The notes below the pieces were generated by a model that was not told where the DNA came from, did no database searches, and worked only from the letters and a program-made list of their open reading frames with translations. A stretch of DNA of 64,000 nt from Sphingomonas hankookensis (GTDB lineage: Bacteria > Pseudomonadota > Alphaproteobacteria > Sphingomonadales > Sphingomonadaceae), in contig NZ_CP117025.1 in NCBI RefSeq assembly GCF_028551275.1, positions 3,278,001 through 3,342,000 on the forward strand. The letters run 5' to 3'. The position numbers and the translations under genes are program-made. Shown here piece by piece: positions 1-8,379 of the stretch; positions within the stretch are counted from its first letter, which is position 1; each line of letters starts with the position of its first letter.

Positions 1-76
1 CGGCGATCGTGCTGACGATGAGCGCGGACAAAGCCGCTCCGTGGCGCAACGACGTGCGCATTGAGATGGCAACCAT
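1..76 (-). CDS. Partial 5' end of an exported protein gene
   Basis: Only the first codons lie inside the window. Reading leftwards from an ATG at 76 (or an in-frame ATG at 61) gives a basic N-terminus followed by a hydrophobic stretch (ALSALIVSTIA), which looks like a Sec signal peptide. An AAAGGGG Shine-Dalgarno-like stretch lies about 12 bases before the ATG at 76, so I prefer that start. The AT-rich region behind it (about 160-255) would hold its promoter. The product cannot be identified; a TonB receptor or periplasmic protein would fit the rest of the window, but that is only a guess. Confidence 0.45.
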   Translation of the reverse strand, partial: MVAISMRTSLRHGAALSALIVSTIA

Positions 77-163
77 GGAAACAGCAATCCCCTTTAACCC
101 AGACGGGCGTTCCAAGCGGCCGACCCGCATCGCTGGCGGGCCGAACCGGGCAAGTATCGGGCG

Positions 164-181
164 TTACAAGCCTATTTGTAA
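164..181. promoter_or_regulatory. Perfect inverted repeat TTACAA-N6-TTGTAA upstream of the left-edge gene
   Basis: TTACAA at 164-169 and TTGTAA at 176-181 are separated by six bases, in an unusually AT-rich patch about 90 bases upstream of the minus-strand start at 76. The position suits an operator or promoter element for that gene. No regulator is known. Confidence 0.3.
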
Positions 182-344
182 ATACGGATGGCTGTATTCT
201 AGAAATTACGTGTCAGCTGTAACTATTGCGCAACACTTTGTCATAGAACGGATAGTGTGAGGAAACGATCCGCCCGTGGCGAAGCGGCATGCCGCCGCCT
301 CGCAAGCGTTGCGAAGACCCGCCCGGACCGGTCGGAAAACGGCG

Positions 345-965
345 TTACAGGAAGCTCGCGCGGACCCCGTCGATGACGAACTGCGCCGCCAGCGCCGCCA
401 GCAGCACGCCGAGCAGGCGGGTGATGACCGCCTCGATCCGCGCGCCCAGCAGCTTCATGATCGGGCCGGCCGCCAGCAAGGCCGCAAGCGTCAGGGCGAG
501 GATCGTGCCCAGCGCCCCCAGCACGACGGCGCGCGCGCCCCAGTCGCCGACCTGGCTCATCAACAGCATGACGGAGGCGATCGACCCCGGCCCGGCGATC
601 ATCGGCATCGCCATGGGGAAGGTCGAGACGTCCTCAACCTCGGGGGTTTCGATGATCTTCTGCGCGCGGTCCTCGCGGCGCTGGGTGCGCTTTTCGAACA
701 CCATTTCCAGCGCGATCAGGAACAGCATGATGCCGCCCGCGATGCGGAAACTGTCGAGGCTGATCCCGAGCGCCTTCAGCAGCGCCTGTCCGAACAGCGC
801 GAAGACGACGAGGATCGCGGTGGCGATGCCGACCGCGCGGATCGCCATCGACCGGCGCTGGATGTTCGACGCGCCAGTGGTCAGGCCGGCATAGATCGGC
901 GCGCAGCCCGGCGGATCGATCACCACGAAAAAGGTGATGAACGACGAGACGAACAGCTCGATCAC
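345..965 (-). CDS. MarC family integral membrane protein
   Basis: 206-residue inner-membrane protein of the MarC/UPF0056 family. It has about six hydrophobic segments, an N-terminal stretch [14 protein letters not shown] typical of the family, and the central [14 protein letters not shown] motif. Members were once linked to multiple antibiotic resistance; their substrate is not established. The GTG start overlaps the folD stop (GTGA, 4 bp), so the two are translationally coupled. The reading frame stays open far upstream through folD, but that part is a shadow frame. Family assignment is firm, function is not. Confidence 0.85.
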   Translation of the reverse strand: MIELFVSSFITFFVVIDPPGCAPIYAGLTTGASNIQRRSMAIRAVGIATAILVVFALFGQALLKALGISLDSFRIAGGIMLFLIALEMVFEKRTQRREDRAQKIIETPEVEDVSTFPMAMPMIAGPGSIASVMLLMSQVGDWGARAVVLGALGTILALTLAALLAAGPIMKLLGARIEAVITRLLGVLLAALAAQFVIDGVRASFL

Positions 966-1837
966 AGTGTCTTGTCGTCGAACGCGATGCCTGCCCGGCG
1001 ATACGCCGCGACCAGCGTGTTGCGCAGCAGGCAGGCGATGGTCATCGGCCCGACCCCGCCCGGCACCGGGGTGATCGCGCCCGCGACCTCCTTCGCCGAC
1101 GCGAAGTCGACATCGCCGACCAGTCCCGCATCGGTGCGGTTGATGCCGACATCGATCACGGTCGCACCGGGCTTGATCCAATCGCCCGGCACAAAGTTGG
1201 CCCGCCCCACTGCCGCCACGACGATATCGGCGCGGCGGACATGGTCGGCCAGGTCGCGGGTGCGCGAATGGGCGATGGTGACGGTGCAGCTCTCGGCGGT
1301 CAGCAGCGCCGCCATCGGCTTGCCGACGATGTTCGAGCGGCCGACGACGACCGCGTCCATCCCCGAGAGATCGCCCAGCACGTCGCGCAGCAGCAACAGG
1401 CAGCCATAGGGGGTGCAGGGCACCATCCCTGGCAGGCCGGTCGCCAGCCGGCCGGCATTGACCGGGTGAAAACCGTCGACATCCTTGTCCGGGTCGATGG
1501 TCAGCAGCACGGCGTCGCTGTCGAGATGCTTGGGCAGCGGCAGCTGGACGAGGATGCCGTCGACCGCCGGATCGGCGTTCAGCTGTTCGACCCGCGCGAT
1601 CAGGTCGTCCTGCGACACATCGGTCGACAGGCGATGTTCGAAGCTGGCCATGCCCGCCTCGCGCGTCGCCTTGCCCTTCGAGCGGACATAGACGGAGGAC
1701 GCCGCATCCTCGCCCACCAGCACGACCGCGAGCCCCGCCGGACGACCGGCAGCGGCCGCGAAGGCGGCGGCATGGGTGGCGACACGCGCGCGCAAATTCG
1801 CGGCGAAGGCTTTTCCGTCGATGATCCGGGCAGTCAT
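962..1837 (-). CDS. folD: Bifunctional methylenetetrahydrofolate dehydrogenase/cyclohydrolase
   Basis: Cytosolic enzyme of one-carbon metabolism that interconverts 5,10-methylene-, methenyl- and 10-formyl-tetrahydrofolate with NADP. At 291 residues it matches the usual FolD length. Visible signatures are the YxxxK active site (Tyr50, Lys54), the [10 protein letters not shown] segment, PCTPYG, the [11 protein letters not shown]ossmann loop, and [10 protein letters not shown] near the C-terminus. The ATG at 1837 is chosen because homology begins at MTARIIDGK; the frame is open for 36 more codons upstream, into repeat sequence, without similarity. It forms an operon with the marC-like gene, overlapping it by 4 bp. 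Confidence 0.96.
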   Translation of the reverse strand: MTARIIDGKAFAANLRARVATHAAAFAAAAGRPAGLAVVLVGEDAASSVYVRSKGKATREAGMASFEHRLSTDVSQDDLIARVEQLNADPAVDGILVQLPLPKHLDSDAVLLTIDPDKDVDGFHPVNAGRLATGLPGMVPCTPYGCLLLLRDVLGDLSGMDAVVVGRSNIVGKPMAALLTAESCTVTIAHSRTRDLADHVRRADIVVAAVGRANFVPGDWIKPGATVIDVGINRTDAGLVGDVDFASAKEVAGAITPVPGGVGPMTIACLLRNTLVAAYRRAGIAFDDKTL

Positions 1838-1899
1838 AGGGGTTGCATAGAGGGTGGCGGCAGGGTTCGCCACCCCCGGATTTTGCTCCCCCACACACA

Positions 1900-1938
1900 C
1901 GTCACCCCGGGCTTGACCCGGGGTCTCGCTTCTTCTTC
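1900..1938. repeat. Family A palindromic repeat, left copy next to the GIY-YIG gene
   Basis: Contains the arm GTCACCCCGGG, a CTTGA loop and the arm CCCGGGGT, followed by a CTCGCTTCTTCTT tail. The same unit lies inverted at 2251-2285, so the two copies bracket the small nuclease gene. Related copies lie near 2326, 6354, 6404, 32513 and 34409. Confidence 0.85.
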
Positions 1939-1948
1939 TCTTCACATC

Positions 1949-2251
1949 ATGGACGGAGAGCGGCAGGGAGGCTGGGTGTACATCATGGCCGACCGCTATC
2001 GTGGTGCGACCTATGTCGGTGTTACCGCTGATCTCTTAATTCGTATTCATCAGCATCGAACCGGTCACGGTTCGATCCATTGCGCCAAGTACAATCTTGC
2101 CCGCCTTGTCTGGGCCGAACGCGGTGACGACATTCTCGCGTGCATCGCGCAGGAAAAACGCATGAAGCGCTGGCACCGGGACTGGAAGTTCGAACTGATA
2201 GAACGCGGCAATCCAGATTGGCGTGACCTTTCTACAACCATCTTCGGGTGA
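1949..2251 (+). CDS. GIY-YIG domain endonuclease-like protein
   Basis: 100-residue single-domain protein of the small GIY-YIG (UPF0213/YhbQ-like) family. It shows the VYIM...YVGVT core near residues 10-26, followed by Arg in LLIRIHQHR, and the C-terminal block QEKRMKRW...[12 protein letters not shown] usual for the family. Such proteins are predicted DNA nucleases; the biological role of the small stand-alone forms is unclear. The ATG at 1949 is chosen because the domain starts a few residues later. Inverted copies of one palindromic repeat lie immediately on both sides, 10 bases before the start and at the stop codon. GC content is visibly lower than that of its neighbours. Confidence 0.85.
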   Translation: MDGERQGGWVYIMADRYRGATYVGVTADLLIRIHQHRTGHGSIHCAKYNLARLVWAERGDDILACIAQEKRMKRWHRDWKFELIERGNPDWRDLSTTIFG

Positions 2252-2285
2252 AGAAGCGGGACCCCGGGTCAAGCCCGGGGTGACG
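2251..2285. repeat. Family A palindromic repeat, right copy, inverted
   Basis: Reverse complement of the unit at 1900-1938, including the GAAGAAGCG tail, beginning at the stop codon of the GIY-YIG gene. A further partial copy in the same orientation lies at 2326-2350, in the short space before otsB. Confidence 0.85.
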
Positions 2286-2325
2286 AGGTGGAAGCGGCTA
2301 AGCCAACTCCCCGCCGTTGCGATCC

Positions 2326-2350
2326 GGGCGGGGTCAAGCCCGGGGTGACG
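2326..2350. repeat. Family A palindromic repeat, additional copy upstream of otsB
   Basis: Contains the GGGTCAAGCCCGGGGTGACG half of the family A hairpin, with a degenerate left arm (CCGGGCG). It lies 84 bases before the otsB start. Confidence 0.7.
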
Positions 2351-2433
2351 TGGAGGCGCGGAGGATGCGCCCCCACGTCAAAATACACCGCACCTGCGAA
2401 ACGATTTCCCCCGACCCGGCGTTCATCGGACCG

Positions 2434-3177
2434 ATGCCCTACCAGGACCTCCCTCCCCCGCCCGCCGGCCTGCTCGACGACGCCGGCCTGTTCCTCGATT
2501 TCGACGGCACGCTCGTCGACCTGGCCGACCGGCCGGACGGCGTGGTCGTCGGCGACTCGCTCCACGCGCTGCTGCGCCGCCTGCCCGACCGGCTGGGCGG
2601 ACGGGTCGCGATCGTCAGCGGGCGGTCGGTCGAGCAGATCGACGGCTTTCTGGGCGATACGATCCGCGACTTTGCCGTCGTCGGCAGCCACGGCGCGGAA
2701 ATCCGCCCGGCCGGTGGCACCACCCTGCTGCCCGATCGCCCGGCCAGCCTGACCGCCGCCGAACGCGCGTTCAAGGATCGCTTCGCCGACGACCCGCGCA
2801 TTGTGATCGAGATCAAGACATTGGGCGTCGCGATCCATTATCGCGGCGCTCCCGAAGTCGAACAGGAGGCGCATGCGCTGGTCGACGCCTTCGCGCAACG
2901 CGACGGGCTCACGGCACAGGCAGGCAAGATGATGATCGAACTGCGCATGGCCGGCCATGACAAGGGCACCGCGATCGCGACCCTGTGCGAGGACGCGCCC
3001 TTTGCCGGCCACGCGCCGGTGTTCGTCGGCGACGACCTGACCGACGAACCGGGCATGGTGGTCGCCGCGCATCATGGCGGGGCGGGCATCTTGATCGGAC
3101 CGATGCGCGATACCGCCGCCGCCTACCGGCTGGACGATGTCGCCGCCTTTCTCGACTGGCTGGAGAAGAATGCATGA
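2434..3177 (+). CDS. otsB: Trehalose-6-phosphate phosphatase
   Basis: HAD-superfamily phosphatase that removes phosphate from trehalose-6-phosphate, the second step of cytosolic OtsAB trehalose synthesis. The 247 residues include the nucleophile motif DFDGTLVD (Asp22, Asp24), the VSGR motif II region, SHGAEIR, and the C-terminal acidic motif GDDLTDE. The ATG at 2434 is chosen because similarity begins just after it; the upstream open part covers repeat sequence. Its TGA overlaps the ATG of the next gene by 4 bp, and that gene overlaps otsA in the same way, so the three are one operon. Confidence 0.93.
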   Translation: MPYQDLPPPPAGLLDDAGLFLDFDGTLVDLADRPDGVVVGDSLHALLRRLPDRLGGRVAIVSGRSVEQIDGFLGDTIRDFAVVGSHGAEIRPAGGTTLLPDRPASLTAAERAFKDRFADDPRIVIEIKTLGVAIHYRGAPEVEQEAHALVDAFAQRDGLTAQAGKMMIELRMAGHDKGTAIATLCEDAPFAGHAPVFVGDDLTDEPGMVVAAHHGGAGILIGPMRDTAAAYRLDDVAAFLDWLEKNA

Positions 3178-4970
3178 CCGCGACGATGGACCTTTGGCCG
3201 ATCGGGAATTGCCAGGTATCGGCGCTGGTCGACCGTAACGGACGGTTCGTCTGGGGCTGCCTGCCGCGAGTCGATGGCGATCCGGCCTTTTCCTCGCTGC
3301 TCGACGACCGGCGGCGCGGGTCGGACGGCGCGTTCGGCTTCTGGGAGATCGATCTCGACGGCTGTGTCGAGACGCAGCAGACCTATATCCGCAACACGCC
3401 GGTGCTGGTGACGCGCCATGTCGACGGCGACGGCAATGCGATCGAGGTCGTCGATTTCTGCCCGCGCTTCAAACGGCACGACCGCATGTATCGCCCGGTC
3501 GCCTTCTGCCGGATCGTGCGCCCGATCGCGGGGTCGCCGCGCATCCGCGTGCGGCTGCGCCCGTCGGTCAACTGGGGCAGCGCGCAGGCGGAGCGGACGC
3601 GCGGGTCGAACCATATCCGCTACCTGCTCGACAGCGAAGCGATCCGCCTGTCGACCAGCGCGCCGGTCGGCTGGATCGAGGACGAGCGGCTGTTCCGGGT
3701 CGAGCGCACGCTGCATTTCTTCCTTGGGCCGGACGAGAGCTTTTCCGACGAGCTGCCGGCTTCGGTCGAGCGGATGCTGAAGAACACCATCGACGAATGG
3801 CGCCACTGGGTCCGCGGCCTCGCCACCCCGGTCGAATGGCAGCAGGCGGTGATCCGCAGCGCCATCACGCTGAAGCTATGCCAGCACGAGGAAACCGGCG
3901 CGATCGTCGCCGCGCTGACCACCTCGATCCCCGAACATGCGAATAGCGGGCGCAACTGGGACTATCGCTACTGCTGGATCCGCGACGCCTATTATACGGT
4001 GCAGGCGCTGAACCGGCTGGGCGCACTGGACGTGCTGGAGGGGTATCTCGAATATTTGCGCAACATCGTTGACAATGCCGCCGACGGGCAGATTCAGCCG
4101 CTCTATGGCGTGGGCGGTGAGGCGACATTGGTCGAACGCGAGGCGGAGGGGCTGGACGGCTATCGCGGCATGGGTCCGGTGCGCGTCGGCAACCAGGCCT
4201 ATGAGCAGATCCAGCACGACGCCTATGGCCAGATCATCCTGTCGAACGCACAAGGGTTCTTCGACCAGCGGCTGTTCCGCGTCGGCAAGCAGGCCGATTT
4301 CGAGGCGCTGGAGCCGATCGGCGAGCGGGCATGGGAAAGCTACGACAAGCCCGATGCGGGCCTGTGGGAACTGCGCACCAAGAGCCATGTCCACACCTAT
4401 AGCGCGGCGATGTGCTGGGCGGCGTGCGACCGCCTCGCCAATGTCGCCGGCACGCTGGGCCTGACCGAGCGCGAGATCTTCTGGCGCGACCGGGCGACGG
4501 CGATGCGCGCCAAGATCGAGCGCGAGGCATGGCGGCCCGAGACGAACCGCATGTCGGCGACCTTCGGCGGCGACGATCTCGACGCCAGCATCATCCAGCT
4601 GCTCGACCTGCGCTTCCTCGAACCGAGCGACCCCCGCTTCATCGGCACGCTGGAGGCGGTGGAAAAGGGTCTGCGGCGCGGCAGCCACATGCTGCGCTAT
4701 GCTGTCGAGGACGATTTCGGCCTGCCGCACACCGCGTTCAACGTCTGCACCTTCTGGCTGATCGAGGCGCTGCACGCGACCGGCCGCTATGACGATGCGC
4801 GCGAACTGCTGGAGGAGATGCTGTCGCGCTGCACCCCGGCGGGCCTGCTGTCCGAGGATATCGACCCCGAAACCGGGGAATTGTGGGGCAATTATCCCCA
4901 AACCTACTCGCTGGTCGGCATGATCAATTCCGCCGTCCTGCTGAGCAAGTCATGGAATGTCGTCAGATGA
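3174..4970 (+). CDS. Glycoside hydrolase family 15 protein (glucoamylase/trehalase type)
   Basis: 598-residue cytosolic protein without a signal peptide. Residues about 1-210 form the N-terminal beta-sandwich (MDLWPIGNCQVSALVDRNG), and the rest forms the (alpha/alpha)6 barrel with NWDYRYCWIRDAYYT, a hallmark of bacterial GH15 enzymes. Acidic candidates for catalysis lie in that segment and in LLSEDIDPETGE near residue 560. Family members are glucoamylases or, in mycobacteria, trehalases. Its position between otsB and otsA, with 4-bp overlaps at both ends, suggests a trehalose-linked or glucan-linked role, but substrate cannot be read from sequence. Confidence 0.88.
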   Translation: MTATMDLWPIGNCQVSALVDRNGRFVWGCLPRVDGDPAFSSLLDDRRRGSDGAFGFWEIDLDGCVETQQTYIRNTPVLVTRHVDGDGNAIEVVDFCPRFKRHDRMYRPVAFCRIVRPIAGSPRIRVRLRPSVNWGSAQAERTRGSNHIRYLLDSEAIRLSTSAPVGWIEDERLFRVERTLHFFLGPDESFSDELPASVERMLKNTIDEWRHWVRGLATPVEWQQAVIRSAITLKLCQHEETGAIVAALTTSIPEHANSGRNWDYRYCWIRDAYYTVQALNRLGALDVLEGYLEYLRNIVDNAADGQIQPLYGVGGEATLVEREAEGLDGYRGMGPVRVGNQAYEQIQHDAYGQIILSNAQGFFDQRLFRVGKQADFEALEPIGERAWESYDKPDAGLWELRTKSHVHTYSAAMCWAACDRLANVAGTLGLTEREIFWRDRATAMRAKIEREAWRPETNRMSATFGGDDLDASIIQLLDLRFLEPSDPRFIGTLEAVEKGLRRGSHMLRYAVEDDFGLPHTAFNVCTFWLIEALHATGRYDDARELLEEMLSRCTPAGLLSEDIDPETGELWGNYPQTYSLVGMINSAVLLSKSWNVVR

Positions 4971-6343
4971 GTCGCTTGATCGTCATCTCGAACCGGGTGC
5001 AGGCCCCGCAGCCGGGCACCGGCGGCGGTGCGCAGGGCGGCCTTGCCGTCGCGCTGAACGCCGCGCTGGCCGAGGAGGACGGTATCTGGTTCGGCTGGTC
5101 GGGCGATACCAGCGACAATCGCGAACTCCGCTTCCAGACCTATGGCGGCGTCACCAGCGCGGTGATGGATCTGTCCGAGCAGGACGTGGAGGAATATTAT
5201 GACGGCTATGCCAACCGGACGCTGTGGCCGCTGTTCCACTACCGGCTCGACCTGACAGAGTTCGAACGCGATTTCCAGGGCGGCTATGAACGGGTCAACC
5301 GCGTGTTCGGCGAACGCATCGGCCCGCATATCGAACCCGACGACCTGGTGTGGGTCCATGATTACCACATGATCCCGCTGGGCTGGGTGCTGCGGCAACA
5401 GGGGATCACCAACCGCATCGGCTTCTTCCTGCACATCCCGTGGCCGCCGCGCCGGCTGCTGACCGCGCTGCCCGACCATCGCCGGCTGGTCGAGGCGCTG
5501 TTCGCCTATGACGTGGTCGGGTTCCAGAACGAGGAATGGCTCGACAGCTTCTTCAACTATGTGAAGGAGGAGATGGACGGCACGGTCGACGGCAACAACG
5601 TCACCGTCGGCGGGCGCACCATCTGCGCGATCAGCTGCCCGATCGGGATCGAGGCGAAGGACTTCATCGCCGGCGCCGCTGGGCCGGTGGCGCGCGCGGC
5701 GCAGCTCAACCAGCTCGAAAGCGCGGTCGGGCGCAGCCTGATCGTCGGCGTCGACCGGCTGGACTATTCGAAGGGGCTGCCCGAACGCTTCGCCGGCTAC
5801 GAACGCTTCCTGCAGAACCATCCCGACCGGCGGGCGTTGGTCTATCTGCTGCAGATCGCCCCGCCGTCGCGCACCGCGGTGCAGACCTATCGCGACATCC
5901 GCAACAACCTCGAACAGATGTCGGGGCGGATCAACGGGGCCTATGCCGATACCGACTGGGTGCCGATCCGCTATGTGAACAAGGGCTATCCGCGCGAGGT
6001 GCTGGCCGGCATCTACCGCGCGGCGCGGATCGGGCTGGTAACCCCTTTACGCGACGGCATGAACCTGGTTGCGAAGGAATATGTCGCGGCGCAAGATCCG
6101 CGCGATCCGGGCGTGCTGATCCTGTCGCGCTTTGCAGGTGCCGCGCAGCAGCTGTCGGTCGGGGCGCTGATGATCAATCCCTATAGCGCCGAGGACATCG
6201 CCGACGGCATCGACAAGGCGCTCCGCATGCCGCGCGCCGAGAGGATCGACCGGTGGCAGGCGATGATCGAAAATGTGGTGGAAGAGGACGTCATCTGGTG
6301 GCGCAAGCGGTTCATCGACGCGCTGTCGGCGGAGACGCAATAG
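4967..6343 (+). CDS. otsA: Alpha,alpha-trehalose-phosphate synthase (UDP- or other NDP-glucose dependent)
   Basis: GT20 glycosyltransferase that joins nucleotide-activated glucose to glucose-6-phosphate, giving trehalose-6-phosphate. At 458 residues it is the usual length. Signatures are LIVISNRV at the N-terminus, GGLAVAL, WFGWSG, VWVHDYHMIPLG, GVDRLDYSKGLPERF, and the C-terminal PLRDGMNLVAKEYVA. The ATG at 4967 overlaps the GH15 stop by 4 bp. Product is dephosphorylated by OtsB, encoded at the start of the same operon. Trehalose made this way usually protects against osmotic, heat and desiccation stress. Confidence 0.95.
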   Translation: MSRLIVISNRVQAPQPGTGGGAQGGLAVALNAALAEEDGIWFGWSGDTSDNRELRFQTYGGVTSAVMDLSEQDVEEYYDGYANRTLWPLFHYRLDLTEFERDFQGGYERVNRVFGERIGPHIEPDDLVWVHDYHMIPLGWVLRQQGITNRIGFFLHIPWPPRRLLTALPDHRRLVEALFAYDVVGFQNEEWLDSFFNYVKEEMDGTVDGNNVTVGGRTICAISCPIGIEAKDFIAGAAGPVARAAQLNQLESAVGRSLIVGVDRLDYSKGLPERFAGYERFLQNHPDRRALVYLLQIAPPSRTAVQTYRDIRNNLEQMSGRINGAYADTDWVPIRYVNKGYPREVLAGIYRAARIGLVTPLRDGMNLVAKEYVAAQDPRDPGVLILSRFAGAAQQLSVGALMINPYSAEDIADGIDKALRMPRAERIDRWQAMIENVVEEDVIWWRKRFIDALSAETQ

Positions 6344-6353
6344 CCGACCTGCG

Positions 6354-6437
6354 CGTCACCCCGGGTTTGACCCGGGGTAACGCTTCCTTGCGGCGGTAGA
6401 AGAAGAAGCGGGACCCCGGATCAAGTCCGGGGTGACG
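6354..6437. repeat. Family A palindromic repeat pair (inverted, REPIN-like)
   Basis: Two family A units, 6354-6384 and 6404-6437, face each other across a short spacer just after otsA. Each forms its own hairpin (ACCCCGGG...CCCGGGGT and ACCCCGGA...TCCGGGGT) and the pair can form a larger stem. It may serve as a transcription stop for the trehalose operon, although no clear T-run follows. Confidence 0.8.
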
Positions 6438-6478
6438 TGGGCGGGAAGGAAGTGTCCCGCCCCCGGCCCCCGGCCCCC

Positions 6479-6571
6479 GTCATCCCGGCGCAGGCCGGGA
6501 TCCAAGGTTCCGCATGCGCCGAAGTCTTGGGGGTATGCGGTACGGTGGATCCCGGCCTTCGCCGGGATGAC
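6479..6571. repeat. Family B palindromic repeat pair
   Basis: Left arm ATCCCGGCGCAGGCCGGGAT at 6481-6500 and right arm ATCCCGGCCTTCGCCGGGAT near 6549-6568 form hairpins and are inverted relative to each other, about 50 bases apart. Sequence type is the widespread CGCAGGC/GCCTTCG proteobacterial repeat. With 6354-6437 and 6609-6700 it fills the gene-free stretch 6344-6735, where I see nothing else. Confidence 0.85.
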
Positions 6572-6608
6572 GAAGGGGAGAGGTAACGGCTCCGTGCCAC
6601 TCCCTCGT

Positions 6609-6700
6609 CGTTCCCGCGCAGGCGGGAACCCATAGACGCTGACGGTTCGGATAGAGGCGCGAGCGTTGCGGCTATGGATTCCCGCCTTCGCGGGAATGAC
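6609..6700. repeat. Family B palindromic repeat pair, TTCCCGC variant
   Basis: Arms CGTTCCCGCGCAGGCGGGAA (6609-6628) and ATTCCCGCCTTCGCGGGAAT (near 6678-6697) are inverted copies separated by about 50 bases. It ends 36 bases from the stop of the fumarase gene on the minus strand. Confidence 0.85.
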
Positions 6701-6735
6701 GACGGGGGCGTTACCGGCACACCTCGAACGAGTGG

Positions 6736-8268
6736 TCACGCCCCCTCGAGCAACCGCTCCTTCGCAATCTTCTCCCGCCACACCAGCGGGGCGAGGTGGT
6801 GGACATTCTGCCCTTCGCTATCCACCGCGACGGTGACCGGGAAGTCCTGCACCTCGAACTCGTAGATCGCTTCCATGCCGAGGTCCTCGAAGCCCACGAC
6901 CTTCGACCCCTTGATCGCCCGAGCGACGAGGTACGCCGCCCCGCCGACCGCCATCAAATAGGCCGACTTGGCCTCCGCAATCACCTTGGTCGCGTCGGCA
7001 CCGCGCTCCGCCTTGCCGACCATCGCCAGCAGCCCCTGGTCGAGCATCATGCGGGTGAACTTGTCCATGCGGGTGGCGGTGGTGGGGCCGGCCGGGCCGA
7101 CCACTTCCTCGCCCACCGGATCGACCGGACCGACATAATAGATCACCCGGCCCCGGAAATCGACCGGCAGCTCCTCGCCCTTGGCGAGCATGTCGGCGAT
7201 CCGCTTGTGCGCGGCGTCGCGGCCGGTCAGCATCTTGCCGTTGAGCAGCAGCCGGTCGCCATGCTTCCACGTCGCGACGACTTCGGGCGTCAGCGTGTCG
7301 AGATCGACGCGGATCGCCGCCTTATCCGGCGTCCAGTTGACGTCGGGCCAGTCGGCCAGATTTGGCTGTTCGAGATAGGCGGGGCCGCTGCCATCCAGCG
7401 TGAAATGCGCGTGGCGGGTCGCGGCGCAGTTGGGGATCATCGCGACCGGCTTGGACGCGGCGTGCGTCGGCCAGTCGAGAATCTTGACGTCCAATACGGT
7501 CGACAGGCCACCCAGCCCCTGCGCACCGATGCCGAGCGCATTGACCTTGTCCATCAGCTCGATGCGCAGCGCCTCGACATCGCTCTGGGGCCCGCGTGCC
7601 TTCAGCTGGCCCATGTCGATCGGTGCCATCAGCGATTCCTTGGCGAGCAGCATCGCCTTTTCGGCGGTGCCGCCGATGCCGATGCCGATCATGCCCGGCG
7701 GGCACCAGCCGGCGCCCATCTGCGGGATCATCTCCAGCACCCAGTCGACGATCGAATCGCTGGGGTTCATCATCTTGAACTTGGACTTGTTCTCCGACCC
7801 GCCGCCCTTGGCCGCGACATCCACATAGACCTTGTCGCCCGGCACCATTTCGACGTGCAGCACCGACGGCGTATTGTCCTTGGTATTGCGCCGGGTGAAC
7901 GCCGGATCGGCGAGGATCGAGGCGCGCAGCTTGTTCTCCGGGTGCAGGTACGCGCGGCGCACGCCTTCGTCGACGACCTCCTGCAACGACCGGTCGCTGT
8001 CGAGCCGGCAATTCTGCCCCCACTTCACGAACACGGTGACGATGCCGGTATCCTGGCAGATCGGGCGATGCCCCTCCGCACACATCCGGCTGTTGGTCAG
8101 GATCTGCGCGATCGCGTCCTTGGCGGCCGGCGACGTCTCGGCGGCATAGGCCTCGCCCAGCGCGCGGATGTAATCCATCGGGTGATAATAGCTGATGAAC
8201 TGGAGCGCGTCGGCGACGCTGTCGATCAGGTCGGTTTCGGTGATGGTGACGGTCATCGCGTGGTCCAT
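6736..8268 (-). CDS. fumA: Fumarate hydratase, class I (iron-sulfur)
   Basis: Interconverts fumarate and malate in the TCA cycle using a [4Fe-4S] cluster. The 510 residues comprise the alpha domain (about 15-290) and the beta domain (about 295-500) fused as in the FumA/FumB type. Cluster-ligand cysteine candidates are in NSRMCAEGHRPICQDTG, GAGWCPPGMIG and AMIPNCAATRH; GPTTATRMDKF is typical of the beta domain. ATG 8268 is used; an ATG four codons later (8256) is an equally possible start. It is transcribed divergently from the cyclic-di-GMP gene across about 108 bases. Confidence 0.95.
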   Translation of the reverse strand: MDHAMTVTITETDLIDSVADALQFISYYHPMDYIRALGEAYAAETSPAAKDAIAQILTNSRMCAEGHRPICQDTGIVTVFVKWGQNCRLDSDRSLQEVVDEGVRRAYLHPENKLRASILADPAFTRRNTKDNTPSVLHVEMVPGDKVYVDVAAKGGGSENKSKFKMMNPSDSIVDWVLEMIPQMGAGWCPPGMIGIGIGGTAEKAMLLAKESLMAPIDMGQLKARGPQSDVEALRIELMDKVNALGIGAQGLGGLSTVLDVKILDWPTHAASKPVAMIPNCAATRHAHFTLDGSGPAYLEQPNLADWPDVNWTPDKAAIRVDLDTLTPEVVATWKHGDRLLLNGKMLTGRDAAHKRIADMLAKGEELPVDFRGRVIYYVGPVDPVGEEVVGPAGPTTATRMDKFTRMMLDQGLLAMVGKAERGADATKVIAEAKSAYLMAVGGAAYLVARAIKGSKVVGFEDLGMEAIYEFEVQDFPVTVAVDSEGQNVHHLAPLVWREKIAKERLLEGA

Positions 8269-8364
8269 GTCTGTCGAAAAATCTTTCCCGCCCTACAGGG
8301 GGACGACACTGGCTTGCAAAGAATTCGTTCACTTGTCGCACGCTATCCTCCCTTCGTATCACCC

Positions 8365-8379
8365 GGGGGAAGCGCATTG
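8365..8379 (+). promoter_or_regulatory. Ribosome binding site that fixes a TTG start
   Basis: GGGGGA at 8365-8370 is followed by six bases and TTG (8377-8379). It is the only good start signal ahead of the PAS domain, since no in-frame ATG occurs between here and residue 150. Confidence 0.6.

Noticed and set aside
9..260. Open frame of 83 codons on the plus strand at the left edge
   Set aside because: No ribosome binding site and no recognisable motif. It runs through what looks like the promoter of the minus-strand exported protein gene.
966..1898. Apparent fusion of the MarC-like protein with a long N-terminal extension
   Set aside because: The extension lies within folD in another frame and is Arg/Gly-rich without homology. 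The GTG at 965 overlapping the folD stop is the natural start.
1949..2251. GIY-YIG gene as a homing endonuclease in an intron or intein
   Set aside because: No interrupted gene lies around it; folD and otsB are complete on either side, and the protein is the short stand-alone type.
6354..6700. Possible CRISPR array
   Set aside because: The repeated units are hairpins in alternating orientation, of several families and unequal spacing, with no cas genes. They are REP-type elements.
6796..8376. Upstream extension of the cyclic-di-GMP gene frame by about 500 codons
   Set aside because: That part is antisense to the fumarase gene and encodes nothing recognisable. The TTG at 8377 with a strong ribosome binding site explains the real start.
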